Source: Antennarius striatus (taxonomy: Eukaryota; Chordata; Actinopteri; Lophiiformes; Antennariidae). From it: a stretch of 64,000 nt of DNA. Within the stretch, counting starts at the first letter, position 1; every line of letters starts with the position of its first letter. Location of the stretch: positions 20,245,579-20,309,578 of the forward strand of contig NC_090781.1 in the NCBI RefSeq assembly GCF_040054535.1. Reading direction: 5' to 3'. Position numbers and translations under genes: made by a program. Positions 25,701 to 35,459 of this stretch are shown in pieces. The notes under the pieces are model-generated. The model ran no database searches, had not been told where the DNA came from, and saw only the letters and a program-made list of their open reading frames with translations.

Positions 25701-28700
25701 GCTTGATAGCCAGGAATTTGAGACTCGGTTCTCATGTGAGACAGAAAAACATCCAGAATTATTCACACATACAGTAAATGTAGATAAAGGCAACATCATT
25801 AAATAAAGAACATGCTGGGTTGACGATGCCAAAGAGAGACAATAAGAGCCAAACATGGTGGGAAGGCTTCAGAAAGAGTTTTTTAGCCCCCTAAGGACCG
25901 CCTGTTGAAGGTTGATCTGTCGACATCTTTCTAAATGGACCAAGTCGGTGAGGTTGAAGGATGAGTCTGACGTTTTGACAACAAATTATGTGCAACTCAC
26001 AACCATGAGACTGATAATGCAGATAGTAGCAGCTAGCCGCTAATGCGTAGGCAAAGAAAATCAATCCAAAAATGTCTTCTATCCATGGAAACAGTTTTCA
26101 GAGTGTTTTTCCCTCCACCTCTGTTCAGCAGAGAAGGTAAATAAGTGTTGTTTATGTCTTTCTACAGAAGCCCGGTTTTATGAGATAACTCAGTGAAATC
26201 CTCCTGTAAGGGTTGCTGATACCACCTGATCACCTAAGAATGAGCTTCAGAAGCAGCTGAGTCCATCAGTCAAGTCTGAGTTCTTTAAGTGTTCACAGCT
26301 GCTGCTACTGATGTTGTGGGGTTTTTTTAAATCTCATTCCGTGCTTCAGTTCCCACCGTACCAGCCGAACACACACTGCACAGAGTTTTTTGGGTTTTTT
26401 TTACGACCCAGGGACGCATCCAGTCACACAGGCGTTCTCCTGTGGTGTGAATTGCTGAGTCAGCTCCTTCAGGCAACCCTTGACTGCAGGCGCTGTCAAT
26501 CGGTTCAGATGTTGAATCTGCTCTAAATAACATCTTTTCTAAACAACATGAAGCGTTCCCACGGGTCTGAACTCTTTGGAGTTGGTGAAACAGATGAAAT
26601 TCACTTTCTTTGCGACAGACGTAAACAGACCAGATCACTGACAGTTCTTGAATGTAAACACTGTGTGTAAAAATATATATTGACATTAAAATTTAGCAGC
26701 AGTGAATTTTGAACATTCCAGTATTTGCCTGCTGTCTGTGAGCTTCTCTAAAGAGTGCTAGTCCTCAACAGCAACTAACTTTAATCTGTGCTTCAAACCA
26801 TGCTTTGTCAGGTGCTTGAATCTGAGGCAATTGAGCCTGGAAAGTCATTAAAATGCTATTATTATGTGTTTTGTGAGATAAAATGCAGAAGCACTTAAAG
26901 ACAGATGTGTGATTTTGGATATGAGTCCTGGAAGCTTTCAGATTTGAAGAATGTTTCAATCCTTCTGCCGTAGTACTGATGTGACTCTAGAGATGGTGTT
27001 GTTTGGTGTGTAAGTTAATGTGCTAATATTAGCGTTTAGCACAGAGCAGTGCCATGGTTAGGAACAGACCCCCCGATCCATATCTGGTGTGAGTTTTGTG
27101 TTTTCCTGTTACTCATTATGCAGTTATTGATCACCGCGCGTCATTTTAGCAATAAATTATCTAAACATGTCTGACAGACATGTTAAAAAAAAAAATTCCC
27201 CCGTTTGCTTCTTCCTTTCATCCTTTCATCACTTCCTCCTCAATGTGAAAGAGTCACCGCGGCGTGTTTGGACAGGACAACAGAAGAGAAGGTGAAAAGA
27301 GTCAGAGGTGGAGGTGTAATCTCGGGTAACATTTGGGAGGGTCCCTTAAATCTCCCCCTCAGGGTTGCCTCCTCCTTCAGATTGTCCTCTGCACCTCCAA
27401 CCAAGGCTACGCCCAACCTCTTAAATTACTGTACACCTATCTAGAGTAGGTCCTTGGTATTAATCTACTGATCAATTAATGGTTTTCAACTGGCAGCGTT
27501 TGGCTTAATGGTTGCGTTTGAATGGTCCTCTAATTATATCCTGTGTGTAGGATCAGTTTATTATACATGTTTACCACTTGTTAGTCACTATTCAAACCTC
27601 AAGACTGAAAAAATATCAGAATTATAATTCTTGCGCAACATTTCTTGTCAGTTTTCCATTGCAGAGTTTTTCATAATCATTGGAAATCTGTTTTTGTGAT
27701 CACTAAATCTATTCCATGTCTGCAGAAATACTCTAAAACATTCCCGCTTCTTAGAAGGAGACCCATCCGGCTGTATTGTCGTTTTGAAGGCAGGGTATGT
27801 CCTCGTAATTCAACATCATGAAAGTAAAAGCCAGCGTTATAAAAATGCATCGCTGCATGTGCCGAACCATTTAGCTTTTCATCGCCGTCCTCAATGGGGT
27901 TGAGCAGTTCATAGCGACCATCTTGAATTCCTATTTCTGGAAGGAAAAATGATTTTGAAGCAAATAAGATGTGGAGTTTTGTGTCTAAAGTCATATTTAG
28001 GCCAGAACAGAGCAGAAGATGAGAGGAGAGACACAGAATCCAGAGCCTGCCCGGTTACACATAGTCCTTTTAAAGAAAAATGTCTATGGAGGTGTGTAAG
28101 ACTTCCTGCCACCCCCTTTGGTGAGGTGGTAGAAGGGGGCACACATGGAACCGGAGCAGGCCAAGAAAGGCTAATCAGAGGCCAGTCTTTATCTCCGTGG
28201 CTCCCTGCCTGCTACTAGATGTTTCCCAGTAAAAGACGATGTTGAAATGTAAACCAGGGCATTAAATTCAGGGCAACAGCATCCGTCGGGGTAAAAAAGT
28301 AAGTGTATGAAGGAGGAGAAAGGGAAGGAGAGCCTGAAAGGCGATCGAGTGGCTGGACTGAACCTTGGCTCCGGCTACAGAGAGTGCTTTCATGGCCGGG
28401 ATTGTTTCCGTTGCTCGGACCGCCCAGTGCAGGAAATGGATCTACACGGGCTCGGTAGTAGAATCCCAGGACCCTGTTGGGCTTTCTTTTTGTAGGCTTT
28501 TCTGAATAGATCGTATTCTTGAACAATGATTAATAAACCCAGAAGGTGTCCCTCAGCGCTTTCGTGGCTCACCCTAACCCCACAGATCAGACATGAAACT
28601 AAAGAATATATTTTACAACCCTGACACTGAGACACAGGTGATTTATGATTTTTATTTTTATTTTTTTTAGTATTCCACACGGCACAGGTGCCCTCAATAA

Positions 28701-31700
28701 ATCCTCGACTTCACGGTAATAGTTACTCTGTTACTGCAGCTCTTCGACAACATCTGAAGAAATTTTTGTCATCATTGCATGGACGAAAACTTTTGTTAGT
28801 CTTCATGTCATGAAAATCCAACTGGTGCATTTCTGTGTTTTAAGGTTTGTTTGCTCAAATCGTCTACGGATGAGCTTTTTTGGCACATACAGCACTTTGG
28901 GGTACTTGCTGACAGCAGCATAGTAACATTTTATAACATGACAAAGAACAGTTTTGATTTCCAATTTCAAAACAAGTAATTATAATATGTAATACTGTAT
29001 ATGTAGAGAGTAGAGTATAACTTTATCCCTTAAGAAGGTTCCGTCAGGGTAATTAATTTCTCCTTCGCACACAGTGCAGTGAGAACACAAAACACAGAAA
29101 AAAGCATACAGAAAGCACCAGCACATAGAAAGTAATACAACACTAAATAGAAAGATTAATAAATAACCCATCAATAATATACAAATAGAAAATCATAAAT
29201 AGGCATCGAAATCAAGAAATAAACAGGCCTACTTAAGTATGGTATATAGTGTTTGCATTGTTTTTGCTCTATTGTTTGTGTCATCCCTCAGCTCTCGTGT
29301 GGACTCTCTTCTTCTTCATCTCCCCCAGAGAGGAGTTGAGCAGTTTAATGGCTCGGGGGATGAAGGAGTTCTTCAGTCTGTTGGTCCTGCATGTTGGGAG
29401 GCGCAGCCTCTGGCTGGTCAGGCTTCTCAGGCTTCTCTGGTTGTTGGTAATGGTTTGCAGAGGGTGGTTGACATTGTCCATGATGTCCAGCTGTTTGTCC
29501 AAGGTTCTCTTCTCTGCCATCGTTGCCAGAGGGTCCAGCTTCATACAGACCACTGAGCTGGCCCACCTGATCAGCTTCTCCAGCCTGGAGAGATCCGCCT
29601 TAGTCACGCTCCCTCCCCAACACACCAAAGCGTACCACAGGATGCTGGCGACCACAGACTGATAGAACAACCACAGGAGCTTCCTGCAGATGTTGAATGC
29701 CCTCAGCCTCCTCAGAAAGTACATCTTATTCTGTGCTTTCTTGTACAGCTGCCTTCGTGTTACTGGTCCAGTCCAGCTTGTTGTCCATCCCCCGCCCAAG
29801 ATATTTATACGTCTGTGCAACCTCCACCTCCTCCGTTCCTATCAGAACTGGTCTAGGTTGGTGTCTGTCCCTCGTGAAGTGAATGACCAGCTCTTTAGTT
29901 TTTGAGGTGTTGAGCTTCAGGCTGTTGCTGTGACACCAGTCAACAAAGCCGTTCACCAGGCATCTATACTACTCCTTCTCATTCTCCCTGATACATCCCA
30001 CGATAGCTGTGTCATCTGCGTACTTCTGGATGTGACACAGTTCTGAGTTGTAGCAGAAATCCACCGTGTACAGGGAGAAGAGGATTGCGGACAAGACAGT
30101 CTGCTGTGGAGCAGCTGACAACAGTATCAGACGTGGCGTCCTTCAGCCTGACGAACTGTGGTCTGTCAGTGAGGTAGTCTTAGATCCAAGCAACCAGGCC
30201 GGGGTCCCCTCGTATTTGTAGGAGTTTTTCCTGTAGGATACAGGGCTGGATGGTGTTGAAGGCACTTGAAAAATCCAGAAAATATGTACAGTATATATTA
30301 TAATAATTTCTTTCATTTGAAACCACGAAAGGGAACATTATGGTGTCGTCATGGGAGAGGTTGGTAGTACGTGTTCATCCCTTGGGGATCTCAAATTTCA
30401 ACAATCATATTTACATAAACGTTTCTAATTCCTGGTTGCATGCACTGACTTTAAAGTCACATTAAGCAAAATAGATCTCACAGATTTCTTTGTTTTTCAT
30501 TTCATCTAGATTTGTTTACTGAGATTTGAAGAGTTCATTCTCATCACCATGGCGTGGTTTACTTCAGTTTTGTTTCTTTTGTGTTTAATATAAGATAATC
30601 CTTTTCCTGCTGGTTTTCTGGGCCTAAAATTCATGAAGATTTCTGAGCTTTAATTTGAAGCCATGAATGTTTGGTCCTGGTTTGACATCGGTAGCTGCTT
30701 CTCACAGTTTGACACGTTTCAAACTTCTTCTCTAACAACCACATATGTGTTTTGAAATGTGTGATTGTAAATCCTGACATAGACGTAGACAATTAGTTTG
30801 CTTGGTCACTACAGAGGTGACACATGCTGCTCACGCCATTTTGGAAATGGTTGTGAAGGTTCTATAACGGTGCCAACCAAGCTCATGGGGATCATGATCA
30901 CCAGCTGTTAAAAATACTTTCAATGCTTCTGACTTGTAAAAGTCACTTTCCAGTTGTTGTGATTGCTGCTAGAAGAATAGAAGTGTTTCCAACACTTGAT
31001 TCATCTGTGGAAGAAGCCATCCTTCAGATGGCTGATAAATTCAGCCTCAGCTCACTGCAGCAGTTTGGAGCGATTTCCACTGAATTCTTGTCCCCAGAGT
31101 CGTCATCAGCGAGACTCAGAGCTGTTAGCGAACCACGTAGGTCTTCATTTGACCGATACCCATCGCCCACCACCCTTTACTAAAATAAATTCTTCTCTTC
31201 ATGTTAGTGTTCTGAGGACAGGCTTCTTACAAGCACCATTAAGATGCACATCAAAGTCAAACTCGGCTGTATTGTCAAGTGTAGCATATATGCACGACAT
31301 ACAGCACAGATGAAATTGCAGTCCTCTCTTACCCATGGTAAACAGGCAGTACAACAGGCAGTACAACCCAGGCAGGACAACAGGCAGGACAACAGGCAGT
31401 ACAACAGACAGTACAACAGACAGTACAACAGACAGTACAACAGACGGTACAGCACGAAGTATGAGATGAAACACAAGGGATGGTAAACATCTCTATACAC
31501 TCTTTGATCCCGTAGGGGAAGCCAACGGACACATACTTGTCCGTTGGCTGTTTACAGTTTTTTTAATTCTTCATGCTGTATCTCCTAACTCTGAATCCTC
31601 CAAACTCCATTGGCCCGGTCAGCCGACGCCCCAGGCGCTTAGGTAACTGTAATGGGAAGACGTCCCATTCTTCAATGGCCGCGTCCGTTATGAATGGAAA

Positions 31701-33935
31701 TGGAAACTCTTAAATCCGAGATGGCTCACATGGCAAAGATTCTGTCCCAAGGCTTCCCTAACAATAGACACAAAGCACAGCCTATGTTTAGTTTGGCTCT
31801 AGTTTTCCTTGGTTCTTCGCCAAGTGAGTGAGTGTACCCTTCTCAGCATGCTTAGCTTTAGCTTCAGCCTCTCGTTTTACAGCGTGCTGATTGTCCCCTG
31901 CTGGTCAGAGGTGTTTTTACTTTGCTTTGTTTTTTTAAAAATTTCATCTGACTTAGCTCCGCCTCCCCAGTGTTGGTCTATAAAAGCAGACTCTCCGATC
32001 AGATACTCCTCCGCAGGGTTGTTATGACTTTGACTTTATCTGTGCATTCCTCTCAAACTCTCCCAGGGATCTGGGTGGAGAGAAAACTCCTTCCTCCGTC
32101 TGCCCGCCTGGCGAGTCAACACCCTGAGCTGTTGGCGACGAGAAGCCAGCGAGGCCTGTATCGTTTACCTGACAAACCTCTCCCCCCTCCTGCTACACTC
32201 CCTCAATTTCTCATCCTGTTAGCTTTGCTTATTTAACGCACCACCCTGCAGAAGATGAGGCTCCGGATGTCACATCCTCCTCCAGATGCGCCATCAAGAA
32301 ATGACATCTATTGGAGAAAGCAGCGCTGACGCTGAACAGGGTTCTGATTGGAGCGATCGGCTCTGTCTGCTCACTCACTGTAAAAATGACCAAAGTAAAT
32401 GCCAAGTCCTTCTCTTTGGCTCCGGACTTTGTGCGTCAAGGTTGTCGTTGTGTGAACGGCCCTCACCTCTGACCTCTGGGCCCAGTTTGATAGAATATCA
32501 GTAAAAACTGTTGTGACCAACAATAGAATTTCTTTTCATGCGTTAAACAAAAAGTTGGATGAGCGTTAGTCTTTTGGTGTCAAGCAGTCATTTATCACCT
32601 GACTCAGCTCTATGAAGCATTATTACCTGTTATTATATCCCACCTTAGAATGAAGTAAGGAGGATTTTTTAGTTTTAGTCAATAACGTTAATTTATATAC
32701 TGTAGTCCAGTATCATAAAGAAAGCATGAGGCTTCACTGCCTGTTAGGATGTGTGACATCCTCCATCTTTAGACCTACAAAATGAACAAAAAATCAGTCC
32801 TGTGTCGTCATCTTGGAATGAAATTGGGGGATTTAAATGTCAGTTGAAGCTCTTTTCTATTACAGTGGAATAAACGCTGCCAGTTCTCTGAGGATGGATT
32901 TAAGTGCAACCTGATGACCCGAAGCCGCAGCATCCTCTCTGTTAATGCGCCTTGAGCTCATACATTCTGGATGCCGTGTCAAAGGGGCCAACGACCGCCA
33001 CAGACGTCATCAGTGGTCACTGCAGCTCGGAAAAGCTCTAAATGCTGCTGGGTCGTTCCCAGAGATCCAGAGTCCTTGGACTCCAGTACGGATCATCTTG
33101 TAGCCGCGGGGCAGGGCGCAACCGCTGGGTAAGAGGAGATGATAATCCCTCCTCTGGTGTTCTCATGCGAGGCGATTCACTGCAGACCAGGGTCACATCT
33201 GCACCTTCTACCTGCAGAGGCGCTTTCAGGAAACACACCACAAACGTTGGCGATCATTGTGCGAAAACGCTTTACGCCGACATTCATGCGTGCCTGTGCA
33301 GACATGCTTGCGTAGTGTTCGTGTGTGTGAGAGCGCGCTGGAGGTGACCCGTGCAGGAAAGAGGGGAGGGTTGGGGGGGGGGTATTTACATTGGCAGCTA
33401 CACAAGGGGAAATGAACTGACTTCAAAGCGGGCGTGCAGCTGAATTGTAAAGAGAGCAGGGGACTCCTCCATGCATGAATTGGCAGACGGGGTCTGAAAA
33501 CACAGGCAGACATTCCCAGGGTTTGCTCGTTGGTGGTACAGTCGTGTTTGCTCTTGAGTGCTGGTCACAATCCGGTGTAAGCCCCCCACCACCCCCCCAC
33601 CTCTGGAGTACTGTAAAACATCTATATTGAAAACCTCACAGAGGTTTTCCATGACATGAACTCATGTGGGATTTAATCGGTAACAAAAACAAAGTCATAA
33701 ATAAGTGAGAATGTCAGCCGATACAACTGTGATTTGTGTCGTTAGAAATCAGAGGACCAGTGTGCCCCCCCCTCCACCCACCCACAGCCTGGACACGTCC
33801 ATAAAACCAACTGCTTTGTCATTTTGTCTAAAAGGGATGCTGCAGAGACGACCCACCATCGAGGACTTTGTGGATGCGCTGGTTTCTGAGCTCAACCCAA
33901 ACTTTGAGACGTTCATCATGGACTCTGAAAGTTGA
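13595..33935 (+). CDS. mipep: mitochondrial intermediate peptidase (complete)
   Basis: Zinc metallopeptidase (family M3) of the mitochondrial matrix. It removes an octapeptide from precursors already cut by MPP. Nineteen exons join in phase to 700 residues plus stop (human is about 713): 13595-13741, 13817-13990, 14591-14679, 15649-15735, 15883-15946, 16070-16252, 16670-16826, 17007-17055, 17262-17322, 17456-17508, 18652-18805, 18893-18970, 19256-19463, 20424-20533, 20660-20734, 21501-21617, 24353-24474, 25317-25390, 33835-33935. The N-terminus is basic with almost no acidic residues, as in a mitochondrial targeting peptide, and runs into [10 protein letters not shown], a human MIPEP signature. 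The active site HEMGH is near residues 482-486. The ATG at 13595 was chosen because it gives this leader. The end reads [10 protein letters not shown]. Confidence 0.96.
13991..15648 (+). other. mipep introns 2 and 3
   Basis: Intron 2 (13991-14590) and intron 3 (14680-15648) flank the 89-bp exon 14591-14679. Both are AT-rich, with no coding signal and no repeat I recognise. Confidence 0.7.
17509..18651 (+). other. mipep intron 10
   Basis: A 1.1-kb intron with clean GT and AG ends. It contains short open frames only, Ser-rich and without resemblance to a known protein. I see nothing else in it. Confidence 0.7.
19256..19463 (+). other. mipep: mipep catalytic exon, HEMGH zinc site
   Basis: This exon encodes the core of the peptidase, including [24 protein letters not shown] is at 19403-19417. 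The two His are zinc ligands and the Glu is the catalytic base in M3 peptidases. The next exon (20424-20533) continues with [14 protein letters not shown], which carries the downstream Glu zinc ligand. All key residues are intact. Confidence 0.93.
19464..20423 (+). other. mipep intron 13 with short inverted repeat
   Basis: A 960-bp intron inside the zinc-site codons (phase 1). An 11-bp inverted repeat, GGATATCGTCT (19731-19741) and AGACGATATCC (19791-19801), could close a 49-base loop. Otherwise unremarkable. Confidence 0.6.
21618..24352 (+). other. mipep intron 16
   Basis: A 2.7-kb intron. It holds poly-T, poly-A and C/G runs, including a G-run near 22480-22488, and no open frame resembling a protein family. 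I recognise no full transposon in it. Confidence 0.7.
25680..25718. repeat. perfect 14-bp inverted repeat (hairpin)
   Basis: AATTCCTGGCTATC (25680-25693) and its exact reverse complement (25705-25718) enclose an 11-base loop, in mipep intron 18. Confidence 0.9.
29000..30290 (-). mobile_element. 5'-truncated, inactive non-LTR retrotransposon (CR1/L2/Rex-like)
   Basis: On the minus strand the sequence encodes the middle and C-terminal part of a reverse transcriptase. It starts near [10 protein letters not shown] and runs through the catalytic box YADDTAIVG (about 30010-30035). It then reads [19 protein letters not shown] and [13 protein letters not shown], and ends near [17 protein letters not shown]. 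An untranslated tail of about 280 bases ends in an AAAGTTATACTC-type sequence. It has an in-frame TAG before the NGFVDWC segment and at least one frame change near 29,730-29,820, so it cannot be active. The clade is assigned by motif memory only. Confidence 0.85.
31342..31453. repeat. 12-bp minisatellite, about 9 units
   Basis: Tandem units of the form CAGRCAGKACAA, with G/A and T/G variants sorted along the array: CAGGCAGKACAA copies on the left, CAGACAGTACAA copies on the right. One CC insertion interrupts it. It is in mipep intron 18. Confidence 0.92.
31520..31549. repeat. perfect 12-bp hairpin, 6-base loop
   Basis: AGCCAACGGACA (31520-31531), loop CATACT, then TGTCCGTTGGCT (31538-31549). 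It follows a TTTGATCCCGTAGGGG tract resembling the 3' tail of fish retroelements, so it may belong to a repeat end. Confidence 0.88.
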
Positions 33936-34640
33936 GCGTCACCCTGCGTTGGCACGGAAACCAAACCTGTACGTCAAAGAAGACTCAGGATGCTGAGGTG
34001 AAAGACGAGGCAGAGACGAGGCACTGAAGTGATGTTGGTCCTTCGTAAAGTCACATGACTTGTTTTGTGTATTTTTGTCTTTTTATGGGAAAATAATAAT
34101 TTAAGACTTGATACCAGGGCCTGTAAACATTTATCAGCATCTAAAAATTACTCTGTCAATTAAATGCACTGTTTAATAACATAAGACCATTTTAAGTGTG
34201 TGGATAAGGTTGTATTGTATGTATAAACTGAAGTTCAAAATATTTGCGCTTTTCATCGTTTCATTTTCCTCCTCCTCATCTCTGTTCTCAGCACTCAAGC
34301 CGGCACAACATTTTGTTTTCTTCCTGATCAAATCAGGGCGAGGAAGGACGTTTAATCTGCTCTTCCTGTCATGTGGTCATTATTTAAGCTTTCAATTAAC
34401 AGTGATCCCTCTGTTTTGTCTGTCAGGAGCTTTTGAGGAAGAGGAGGGAGAAGTTAGATGCAGAAGTGGAAGTCAGCTGATTGAATTGAAGGTTTTTTTT
34501 TTTACCCCTCACTATGAGATTACTTCCTTGGTTTCTCAGGTGCATTTCATAATCACGTCGGGGGACGGCTTTTTAAGGAAATTAGTTATTGCAAATGACC
34601 AAGTTAAAAATAAACAGCTGTGTATTTTTAAATCCATCTT
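33835..34640 (+). other. mipep: mipep last exon and 3' UTR
   Basis: The exon starts after TCTAAAAG, encodes [19 protein letters not shown] and ends with TGA at 33933-33935. The 3' UTR is AT-rich. Candidate poly(A) signals are ATTAAA at 34159-34164 and AATAAA at 34609-34614; which is used cannot be told from sequence. Confidence 0.75.
34609..34614 (+). terminator. mipep: candidate mipep poly(A) signal AATAAA
   Basis: First canonical AATAAA after the mipep stop on the plus strand. An ATTAAA variant occurs earlier, at 34159-34164. Confidence 0.5.
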
Positions 34641-34750
34641 TCTAAATGCAAGCCATGAATTCTCACACCTGTGGAAATGTATTCATAAAATTATTTAATG
34701 AAGTCACTAAATATACATGTAAATTAGTATGAAAAAACACGTTCAAGTGG

Positions 34751-34756
34751 TTTATT
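34751..34756 (-). terminator. tnfrsf19: candidate tnfrsf19 poly(A) signal
   Basis: TTTATT on the plus strand reads AATAAA on the minus strand, about 700 bases after the tnfrsf19 stop and only about 140 bases from the mipep AATAAA on the other strand. Confidence 0.55.
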
Positions 34757-35332
34757 TACAAGAACAAGACATGGAAGTTAGCGATCACAACCAGAAACAC
34801 TTGAACTGACTGGAGGAAAGCAAACATGACGTCATTCATGTCTGTTACAAAAATATTGACCTATCTGATATTTTACAGTATCTACATCACATCTATCGCT
34901 TTAAGCATTCCTCCACTTGTTCCATGTCATCAGGATTGTCTTCAATGTGCAACATAATCACTTTTGACACTTTTCATCACCTCAAATTTCATAATTGTCA
35001 CCTTTTTAAAAAACATTTTACACATAAAAGCTTCATAACACCAGCTGCTGGATCGGCGGCAGGAGATTTGATTCACTTTGCTCCACAGCATCGAGTCCAC
35101 TACGTTTCAACTTCATTTGATTCGACTTCTGGACCAGCATGTTCACATCATGTGTGTGTGTGTGTGTGCCCCTGGTGTGCGTGTGTCTTTGCTGTTGTGC
35201 TTTATGTTTCCTCTGCAGTGCGTTTGTTTCTAATGTGTTTGTATCTGTTTGGGCCCTCCGACCGGGGGCTCTGAGGTCAATGGTGAACATTTCAAAGAGG
35301 CGGCTTGGCCGCACTTGAGAGTGACTGCTGCC

Positions 35333-35336
<4 letters not shown>

Positions 35337-35364
<28 letters not shown>
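35337..35364. repeat. (TG)n/(CA)n microsatellite in tnfrsf19 3' UTR
   Basis: About 14 TG units. On the minus strand it makes a Thr-His reading frame, but that frame is not the one reached by the splice, so it is untranslated in the main transcript. Confidence 0.9.
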
Positions 35365-35454
35365 GTAGGTGGGTAATCTGATCCGGAATCTGGCCTCGGC
35401 TGTTGTTGAGTTCGGGATGGTTCAAGGTTGGAACACGAGCCAGAGAAATCCGTG

Positions 35455-35459
35455 TCATC
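35455..35459 (-). other. tnfrsf19: tnfrsf19 terminal coding exon: two bases plus stop
   Basis: The exon at 36373-36099 ends CAG GAA G at a good donor (GTGAGG). The acceptor TTTTCAG precedes GATGACACG, so the joined sequence is GGA TGA: one Gly, then stop. The chain ends ...HSSQEG. A human/mouse isoform ends similarly (SLQEA, from memory), which supports the model. S-S-Q-E fits the TRAF consensus (P/S/A/T)-x-(Q/E)-E. Confidence 0.7.

Larger units (their letters stand above)
25391..33834 (+). other. mipep intron 18, 8.4 kb
   Basis: The last mipep intron is far longer than the others and separates the final 33 codons from the rest. It contains a 14-bp perfect hairpin (25680-25718), an antisense dead LINE (about 29000-30290), a 12-bp minisatellite (31342-31453) and a second perfect hairpin (31520-31549). 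No second gene is evident. Confidence 0.8.
34730..35454 (-). other. tnfrsf19: tnfrsf19 3' UTR
   Basis: On the minus strand, sequence after the tnfrsf19 stop (35457-35455) to an AATAAA at 34756-34751. It includes two CA/TG dinucleotide tracts (35337-35364 and 35151-35168). The 3' limit is inferred from the poly(A) signal. Confidence 0.6.

Noticed and set aside
29281..29956. Functional reverse transcriptase gene
   Set aside because: The element is 5' truncated, has an in-frame stop and a frame change, so it is a dead LINE.
31342..31453. CRISPR-like repeat array
   Set aside because: Units are 12 bp and directly adjacent with no spacers, inside a vertebrate intron. It is a minisatellite.
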